A DNA stretch of 64,000 nucleotides from Cocos nucifera (lineage: Eukaryota; Streptophyta; Magnoliopsida; Arecales; Arecaceae). Numbering within the stretch: the first letter of the stretch is position 1; the number at the start of each line of letters is the position of its first letter. The position numbers and the translations under genes were made by a program. The notes under the pieces are model-generated. The model was given only the letters and a program-made list of their open reading frames with translations, was not told the DNA's origin and did not search any database. Where the stretch lies: positions 1-64,000 of the forward strand of contig QRFJ01004271.1 of assembly GCA_006176705.1 (NCBI GenBank), in the 5' to 3' direction. Positions 57,240-64,000 of this stretch are shown here, piece after piece.

Positions 57240-57921
57240 TGTCGACCCTATGATTGATTTTAATGATTGCCAAACTTTGAGTATTTTAGTATTTAACCAT
57301 GTATTTCATGAGTGGATGTAGGTCTTTTCAAGTATTTAAATTGAAGAATCATTTGAAGAAAAGACCTACAAAAACTTATCAAGTCAAGATCTTTAAAGAA
57401 GATTTTTCTTAATCTTTCAAAGATCAGAAAAAAGAGAGCTCTTTGACCAAAATAAGAAAGATATAAAGTGAAATTCAAATAAAAATTAAATCTTCTTGAT
57501 TGAAAGCAAAAATCTCTTAAAATAGTCTTGGAGCAATTTTCAAGATGTCTCAAAATTTTTTCGAGTGCTCTCGAGTGAACTGGCATGCCCAAATGCAGTG
57601 CTGGCATGATTTTGAGAGGTCTCGAGTTGAACTCAAGACGTCTCGATCTCAGGAGATAGAAACTTAGTTTCTGTGCTCTGAGAGCAAGAAGTCTCACAGG
57701 ATTCTTGAGAGGTCTTGCAGTTTCAACGAGACGTCTCGATTCAGAATTGAGAGGTCTCAAAATCTGATAAGAGGTCTCGTAAAAAATTAAGAGATCTCAT
57801 TTTGCGTGGACAGCCTTCAATGGATAGTTTTAAAATAGCTATTTTTTTATCTCAACAACTATTTCAGAGCTCCCAATGGCTAAAACTCTCACCCCAACCA
57901 TCTATAAAGGTATTTAAAGAT
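57240..57921 (+). repeat. 3' LTR of element B, truncated
   Basis: It begins tgtcgaccctatgatt after a polypurine tract and follows the LTR to aaggtatttaaagat, then diverges. The near-palindrome cluster is at 57545-57800. About 820 bp of the LTR end are missing. Confidence 0.85.
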
Positions 57922-58943
57922 CTTCACATTGAGATGCTTTCAGGTGGAATATTATGGTGCAAAAGAGGAGGGGTGGCAATGAGAAGGAAGAGTCCTTCTC
58001 TAGGTGGGCTTCTAAACAAACCCTAACTTATCCTATATAAATAGATGATATGGGGCACATCCCTTTTGAGTTTTGATATGACCAAACAACAGGCGTGGAA
58101 AAGAAGGGACATCCAAGAGTGGATGGCATGTGTGAGGTTTTGGATGGCATGGAGGAGGAATTCTATGAGAGAAAAAAATGGGCGCCTCTCTCCCTTCTCA
58201 TCCTTTCATTCTTACAACCAATAATTGGTTGTTACAAGTAACCTCTCTCCCTCTCTCTTTGTCCAAGAGTTAGACATGTCTCCCTCATCCTTTCCTCCAT
58301 AGATGTCTAAGAGTTGGACATATTTTCTCCTCCATGATCAATCCAAATGTTGGATGGGAAGAAAAGAAAAGATATTGGATCTCTTATTCTTCTTCTTTAG
58401 ATCTTCTTTCTCTTGAGAAGAGAAAAAAAAAAAAGAAATCAGATTCGATCTAATTTCTTGATCTTCCTATGGATCTCTTTAATTTTTTTGAAAAGAGAAT
58501 CAAAAGAGATCTAAGATCTGACAATCCAAGGAGCGATCTTTGCAAGAGAGCTAGCACCCAGTGAGATCAGGATCTCCTGATCAGATCAATCTTATGTGGA
58601 TACCTATAGAGGTCGGACAATTATGTGGCTTTGAAAGGACCTTGAAGATATTCACAAATCATCGGATCGTGGATTCAATGGACCAACAAAATATCTATGG
58701 ATAATCGGATCATGGTAAAGATCTACCCGTGCAAAGATAAAAATGTAATTTTTATTTTTGCTTGTATCTTAATCTTATTCATATGATGATTCCTGACTTT
58801 AATTTGAGATATAATCTCTATGCATGCTTGATTAGATTAGATCTAATTAGAGATTTATTTTAGAATTTACTTCCATTGTGTATAAAATTTTTTTGAAATC
58901 TCTGCATGCATACCGGAGCATCCTGCGATGGCATATCCTAACA
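57922..58943 (+). repeat. LTR 3' portion of Angela-like remnant E
   Basis: The segment ends cctaaca before a PBS (58945). It carries gtggatacctatagaggtcgg, which parallels the gagtggatactggtagaggc block of element C's LTR. Its left end is the breakpoint with element B. A strong TATA sequence (tatataaata, 58034-58043) is followed by a CT-rich leader (58190-58330). Confidence 0.7.
58034..58043 (+). promoter_or_regulatory. Likely TATA box of LTR E
   Basis: cctatataaatagatg is a textbook plant TATA context ~0.9 kb before the LTR end. Confidence 0.55.
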
Positions 58944-58944
58944 G

Positions 58945-60090
58945 TGGTATCAGAGCCATCTCATTATTGCAAGATTAGGATTATATTTCAGATCTGAAAA
59001 TTATTTTTAAATCTAAAATCATGAATAATTATGAAAAGAAGATGGAGTTTAAGATTTGAAAATTATTTTCAGACATAAAAATCTGAATGATAGAAATTCA
59101 TGTGATGGATTTCGTGATCTGAAAATCTATTTTCAGATCTAAAATTCAGATTGTTTAAGCTCAAGCATTGATTTCAAAATCTAAAAATTATTTTTAAGAT
59201 CTAAAAATATGATTTCTTATGTTCATGCATCCATACATTTGGTATCTAATTTCTATATGATGTAAATACTATTGTATATGAATTTATCTTTATTATATGT
59301 TCATGTATGTGATGGTGTTCATAGAGAGATTCGTCTTGATATGATCTTTGATGATATGGATGTTTCTCAAATTAGAGTAATTTGATTGAACATAGGTTTT
59401 ATAAATCAATCTTAGATCATCCTGATATAAAGTTGTCCTTGTATAAAGAGGGCTGTTATATGGTATGGTTGTCCTATGATAAAAAGAGATTAATATATAA
59501 AATATCATAAGAAAGTAGCATGAACATAAAACATGAAGGTTTGGGCTTGGATAGTTCAATTAGATCTAGTAATTTGATTACCTTTGTATAATCGATTAGT
59601 ACATAGTAGGGCTCAATCGAGATGACCGGTTAACCTAACCTAATCAAGAGTTGATTAGGATTAGATCAAAAGTACTAGAGATCAACTCAATAGTTATAGA
59701 TTGGTCACATCGATTAATAGCCATATGTTGGATCGATTAACTTAAAGACCTAATTTGGCTCAGTGGCTCAAGCCTAAGTTATACAAGCTAATCTATTCAA
59801 AATTGATTAACCTATTGGTGTCTAAAAAAAGTGATTTGGTTCGACCAAAAGAAAGGTGGTTATTTAATTAGTTCTATTTGCTGACCTGACCAATTTATTA
59901 GTATCTAAGAAAAAAAAGGAGGGACCCATACCGATCTTACACTTTTCTAGCCAATTTGGTTGATTAGTTTTGATGTAGTTTCTTGATGATTCAAGCTAGC
60001 CCATGTCCTTAGGGTTAGTCATTACAATTATGACTAATTAGGATTAAAGAGACCTAAATTAAAAGTCTTCTCGATAATATTAAGTCGTAT
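58945..60090 (+). mobile_element. PBS and leader of remnant E, interrupted by element D
   Basis: tggtatcagagccatctc (58945-58962) is a canonical primer site. The leader shares with C and Z the order agacctaattt..., ...tgattaggattagatc, gttagtcatta...tatgactaa and aaagagacctaaa. It is cut at the LTR of D within ...aatattaagtcgtat. The last five bases, cgtat, are the presumed target duplication of D. Confidence 0.7.
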
Positions 60091-61357
60091 TGTTGATCCA
60101 AGAATTAATTTTGATGATTACAAAATATTTGAAAAAATTACTAATGATTTTGGCTTGAAAAAAGATTTATTGTATTTCAGGGGCAAAATCATAATTTTAT
60201 CAAGTTTTGGTTCGAAAGCCTCAAGAGCAAGAACAGAAAATTTATAATCTATTGAAAGTAATTTTATATTTTTTAAATTTATATTTTTTTAAAAAAATAC
60301 TTTTTAAAAAAGGAATCGATCCCTAAGTCAATCCCTGTCAAAAAGGGCTGAATGGCATGGGTTTCTTTGGCTGGCACACCAAAGGAGTCGACCTCTAGGT
60401 CGTTCCCTGTGCCAGGGGTCGACCTAGGAGTCAATCTCTGCTGTTCCAAAGGCCATGTTTATAGAACACGAGTTTTTTGACTTTTTATCACAGAGATCGA
60501 ACCTTGTGCAGGGGACGACCTAGGGGTCAACCCCTACAATGGAAAAAGTTCGCAATGACTATTTTTCAGTCTTTTTCAGCTATATTTAATGCTCCAAAAT
60601 GGATCTCCAACGGCTACAAATTGGGTCTATTTTCTCTCCAGCCATCATCGAGGATATAAAGGCTTTCAAAAGGAAGGAACAAAAAAAGATATTCAAGCAT
60701 TTATTTCAACCCTAAGCAAAAAGTCCTCTTCAAGCAAAAAAACTTTCATTTTCAAGCTCACCAACCTCTCAAAAGCTCATTCAAATCTTCAACAATCTTG
60801 AGGAAAATTAGAAAAACTTTCTCTTTGTTGTGTAAAGTATTCTTAAAGTTTTTATTTGCTTATTTAAGGAGCTTGAGTTATATTTATTGATATAAACTCT
60901 TATTCTCTACTCTTTGAGTTGTTTTAAGTTTTGAAAAGATTCTAAAACTTGAGAAGGTTGATCTTAACCTTAAATAGGATGGTAATGGATTGGCTTATAC
61001 CCGAAAAATAAGTATTCTAGCTTGAGATAGCTAGGGTTGGAAGTTTCCAAGGTTGTATTCAGTTTAAATATGTTTAGTGAATTTAAATTCCCAAGTAGGA
61101 GCTTGGAGAATGGATGTAGGTGCAAGATTGGCATCGAACCACTATAAATCTTATTTATTTATTTATGGTGTGCTTTTCCTCTCTCTATCTTTATATTGTT
61201 ATATACATGCTCTCTTAATATTCACTTATTCTTTATACTTAAAACATCTATCACATATCACTTGCATATCATCACATAATCTTTGTAACTCTAAATTAGT
61301 TTTAAAATTTTAAAAATCCAATTCATCTCCCCTCTTGGATTGCATAGCTGGGCAACA
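60091..61357 (+). repeat. 5' LTR of element D (1267 bp)
   Basis: It starts TGTTGATCCAAGAATTAATT and ends gctgggcaaca. A cluster of related short motifs (ggagtcgacctctaggtcg, ggggtcgacctaggagtc, ggggacgacctaggggtc) occupies 60308-60535. The TATA box is at 60653. It resembles A and B LTRs only at the ends. Confidence 0.9.
60653..60662 (+). promoter_or_regulatory. Likely TATA box of LTR D
   Basis: gatataaagg lies ~120 bp after the motif cluster and upstream of a CT/A-rich presumptive R region. Confidence 0.55.
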
Positions 61358-61359
61358 AG

Positions 61360-61380
61360 TGGTATCAGAGCCCGATGCTC
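61360..61380 (+). promoter_or_regulatory. Primer binding site of element D
   Basis: tggtatcagagcccgatgct matches the initiator-Met complement at its first 12 bases, after the spacer ag. Confidence 0.88.
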
Positions 61381-61420
61381 TAGTAATATTTTGATTTAAC
61401 TATCAAAGAATCAAAGATCT

Positions 61421-63048
61421 ATGGCAACCCAAGTTGGTATCTCTCTAGTTGAAGGGCAATCCACAAACCGACCTCCACTTTTCAATGGGTCAAACTATAC
61501 CTATTGAAAAGCTCGGATGAGAATATTCATACAAGCACTTGACTATGATATGTGTAGCATCATAGTTAATAGACCACACACACCCACTAAGATAATTGAT
61601 GGTGTAGAATCAACCAAACTTGAAAGAGAATGGGATGAGGTTGATAAGAAAATAGCTCAACTCAATGCAAAAGCCATGAATATTTTATATTGTGCTTTAG
61701 ATGCTAATGAATTTAATTGCATTTTAACATGCATGTCAGCTAAGAAAATATGGGATAAATTAAAAGTAACACATGAAGGAACTAATCAAGTTAAGGAGTC
61801 AAAAATTAACATGCTTGTGCACAAATATAAAGTCTTTAAAATAAAGCATGATGAATCAATAACTGAAATGTTTACTCATTTTATGAATATTATTAATGGT
61901 CTAAAAAGTCTTGGTAAGTCTTATTCTAACAGCGACCTTATGAGAAAGATTCTTAGATCTTTACCAAAAACTTAGAAGGCCAAAGTGACCACAATCCAAG
62001 AAGCTAAAGATCTGAATATTTTATCCTTAGAGAAGCTTCTAGGATCACTAATGACATACGAGCTAAGCATGAAACAACATCAAGAAGAAGATGTCAAGAA
62101 GAAGAAGACAATAGCCCTCAAATCCACCACTGAACAAGATAAGAGATCCGATGAAATAGAAGATAACGAACAAGATGAAAAATTAGCCCTCATCACTAGA
62201 AAGTTTAAGAGATTTTTGAAGAAGAGAAAATAAGGAATGAGGAAGAGGCCACCTACCAAAGAGGAGCATAGCAAGAAAAAGGATAAGGAGCAGCCTCTTA
62301 TTTGTTATAAGTATAAGAAGCCAGAACACTTTAGGTCTGAATGTTCACAACTCAAAAAGGGCTCCAAGAAGTACAAGAAAAAGGCTATGGTGGCTACATG
62401 GAGTGATAATGACGAGTCAAGCTCCGAAGAGAAAAAGTTCATGAACAAGCCAACTTGTACCTTATGGCATATGAAAATGAGATAAATATTGAAATCTTAA
62501 ATGAATTTATATTTGAAGAACTTCAAGAAGCCTTCTATGATTTAGTAGATGATTTGAAGAAGTTAGGAGCTAAAAATAAAGAAAAGTTAAAGAATCAATT
62601 CTTGCTAAAAGAAAGTGAAACTATCTAAAGTGAAAAACTAGCTTTAACTCAAAAGAACATAAATTTTAAAAATAAAATCGATAAGTTAAAATCGATAATT
62701 AAAAATTTTACTTTGAGTTTAAATAAACTTCATATGATTCTTGAAAATCAAAAGATCGTCTATGATAAAGCTGATCTAGGCTATAACACCCTAAGAAAAC
62801 AAAAATTTTTGAAAAATATTTTTATAAATTCATAAAGTAATAAATTTTCAAATATTACTTGCTTTAAATGTGGTAAACTAGGACACAAATCTTATACATA
62901 TTTTTCTAACAATTCAAATGTAAAAAAAATATGGGTTCCAAAAGAAATCATTGTGACTAACCTTAAGAGATTCAAGAAAACTTGGGTACCTAAAGTAAAG
63001 ACTTGATTTTGCATGTAGATGTGTCTTGCATCCAAAAAAAAAAATCAA
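61421..63048 (+). pseudogene. Element D gag (nearly complete, several stops)
   Basis: The start is the ATG at 61421 (MATQVGISLVEGQSTNRPPL). The same frame continues past a stop for Trp at 61505 (Y-stop-KARM) to KIAQLNAKAMNILYCALDAN, MSAKKIWDKLKVTHEGTNQV, SKINMLVHKYKVFKIKHDES and SDLMRKILRSLPKT. A second Trp stop (61973) precedes TTIQEAKDLNILSLEKLLGS. After 62231 comes the first knuckle CYKYKKPEHFRSEC (Cys-to-Tyr). A frameshift near 62450 leads to a coiled-coil part (LVDDLKKLGAKNKEKLKNQF) and a second knuckle CFKCGKLGHKSYTY (last Cys-to-Tyr, ~62865). The VPKEI and WVPKVKT segment leads to protease. Two knuckles and a long coiled-coil tail are usual in SIRE gag. Confidence 0.92.
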
Positions 63049-63420
63049 AGATGATATCTTGATAGTGGATGCTCAAGATACATGATCGATGATGAGTTCC
63101 AATTCATCATACTTGATGTTAAAAATAGAGGAATGGTCACCTTTGGAGATAATGGCAAAAAAAAGATCATCGGTATAGGTAACATTGGTATCACTTCCTC
63201 CAAGTATATTGAAAATATTTTATTAGTAGATGGTTTGAAACACAATCTCTTAAGGATTAGTCAACTTTGTGATAAGGATTACAAAGTTATTTTTGAATCT
63301 TCATTATACAATGTAACTAGTCCCAATAATGATGGCATTAAGTTTGTTGGGCATAAGCATGGTAATATTTGTATGGTAGATTTGAATGATCTTTTCATGA
63401 TAAACATACAATGTCTAGTA
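63049..63420 (+). pseudogene. Element D protease
   Basis: After a stop at 63052 where Trp is expected, YLDSGCSRYMIDDEF carries the D-S-G catalytic site intact. Then MVTFGDNGKKKIIGIGNIGI, NILLVDGLKHNLLRISQLCD and DYKVIFESSLYNV complete the copia protease region without further breaks up to the integrase. Confidence 0.9.
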
Positions 63421-64000
63421 GCTATGAATGCCAAAATTAATGAGACTAGTTGGCTTTGACACTGTAGGCTTGCACATATTAGCATGCATTCACTTTCAAA
63501 GTTTATCAAAAAAAATTGTTACTAATTTATCAAAACTAAATTTTAAAAAAGATAAGATTTGTGATGCATGCCAACTAGGTAAACAAACCAGAGTTTCTTT
63601 CAAATCTAAGAACATTGTTTCAACTTCTAGGCTATTGAAATTATTATACATGAATTTGTTCAATGCTACAAGAACTACAAGCTTAGGTGGAAAGCGTTAC
63701 GGTCTTGTTATTATCGATGACTTTTCACGTTTTAAATGGATTTTCTTTTTGGTATATAAAGATGAAATTTTTCATGTTTTCTCAAAGTTTTATTGAAAAG
63801 TTACAAATAAAAAAGAACTTTCAATTGAAAGTATTCAAAGTGATCATGGAACCAAATCTAAAAATCAAGATTTTGAAGAATTTTGCGATGAAAAAGTTAT
63901 AGGCTATAACTTTTCAGCATTTAGGACACCTCAACAAAATAGGATAGTTGAAAGAAAAAATAAAATACTAAAAAAAATGGTCCGTACCATGCTATGTGAA
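63421..64000 (+). pseudogene. Element D integrase, N-terminal and core part (runs off the window)
   Basis: SWL, a stop for Trp at 63457, HCRLAHISMHSLSKF and CDACQLGKQTRVSFKSKN give the HHCC zinc domain. A frameshift near 63515 follows. The core has LVIIDDFSRFKWIFFLVYKD (first Asp), a frameshift/stop at ~63796, then SDHGTKS (second Asp) and TPQQNRIVERKNKILKKMVR (Glu). All three catalytic acids are present; the end lies beyond 64000. Confidence 0.9.

Larger units (their letters stand above)
51598..57921 (+). mobile_element. Element B: non-autonomous SIRE-type copia, sibling of A
   Basis: The complete 5' LTR (51598-53097), PBS, gag remnant and ~2.8 kb of non-coding interior match element A. The 3' LTR (57240) is truncated at ~57921, where sequence switches to an unrelated LTR, so no target duplication is seen. 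Gag has the same internal deletion as A and pol is absent, showing common descent from an already defective founder. Confidence 0.88.
60091..64000 (+). mobile_element. Element D: SIRE/Maximus-type Ty1/copia retrotransposon, cut by window end
   Basis: LTR 60091-61357, PBS 61360, then gag, protease and integrase in one main frame. RT, RNase H and the 3' LTR would lie beyond 64000. Its gag is the closest intact relative of those in A and B. Most disabling changes are single stops at tryptophan codons, so this looks like the best-preserved element in the window. Confidence 0.92.

Noticed and set aside
59293..59559. An 88-codon minus-strand ORF in the leader of E.
   Set aside because: Non-coding leader by homology with C and Z; no recognisable motif.
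1..64000. Host protein genes, tRNA or rRNA genes, integrated plant viruses.
   Set aside because: None found. All protein-like segments with recognisable domains belong to copia, gypsy or CACTA elements; no movement-protein or coat-protein signature of pararetroviruses was seen.

Overview
This is a transposon-dense stretch of a plant nuclear genome. It is AT-rich, contains no recognisable host gene, rRNA, tRNA or CRISPR array, and almost every base can be assigned to a decayed transposable element. The mix (Angela- and SIRE-type Ty1/copia, a Tat-type and a Tekay/Del-like Ty3/gypsy, CACTA/En-Spm DNA transposons) and the LTR styles suggest a large-genome monocot. A palm is my guess, but nothing in the window proves it.

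Layout, left to right. (1) 1-1997: an Angela-like remnant (Z) reduced to LTR end, leader and LTR end. (2) 1998-2692, 9793-10354 and 38372-38746: pieces of an old gypsy (Tekay/Del-like) element that carries later insertions. (3) 2698-9787: element A, a SIRE-type copia derivative with only a gag remnant, bounded by a perfect 5-bp target duplication (aacac). (4) 10360-38366: element H, a Tat-type gypsy element on the minus strand with a 5-bp target duplication (ctagg). Its 3' LTR was split by a CACTA-like transposon (10636-15000) with a near-1-kb palindromic core. Its tandem-repeat spacer was split by an Angela copia element, C (20345-31056). (5) 38747-46019: a second CACTA element with a badly decayed transposase (tnp2-like) gene. 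(6) 46020-51597: a Tork-type copia element, F, lacking most of pol and carrying a 2.76-kb solo LTR (48474-51237, target duplication gccca). (7) 51598-57921: element B, a sibling of A. (8) 57922-60090: an Angela-like LTR and leader, E. (9) 60091-64000: element D, a SIRE copia element with its own gag-protease-integrase, running off the right edge.

The coding remnants are replication genes of retrotransposons (gag, protease, integrase, reverse transcriptase, RNase H) and a CACTA transposase. All carry stops, frameshifts or catalytic substitutions, so none looks able to act today. H also carries a plus-strand (antisense) gene module of the Transposase_28 type followed by coiled-coil ORFs, which is a hallmark of Tat elements.

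The most interesting points are these. A and B share the same gag deletion and pol loss, so a non-autonomous lineage amplified after losing pol, probably using SIRE proteins such as those of D. The CACTA-like element has an inverted-repeat core flanked by oppositely oriented tandem arrays. The LTRs carry clustered short repeats that differ in sequence or copy number between copies. Boundaries marked with a target duplication are good to the base; most others are by-eye alignments and may be off by tens of bases.
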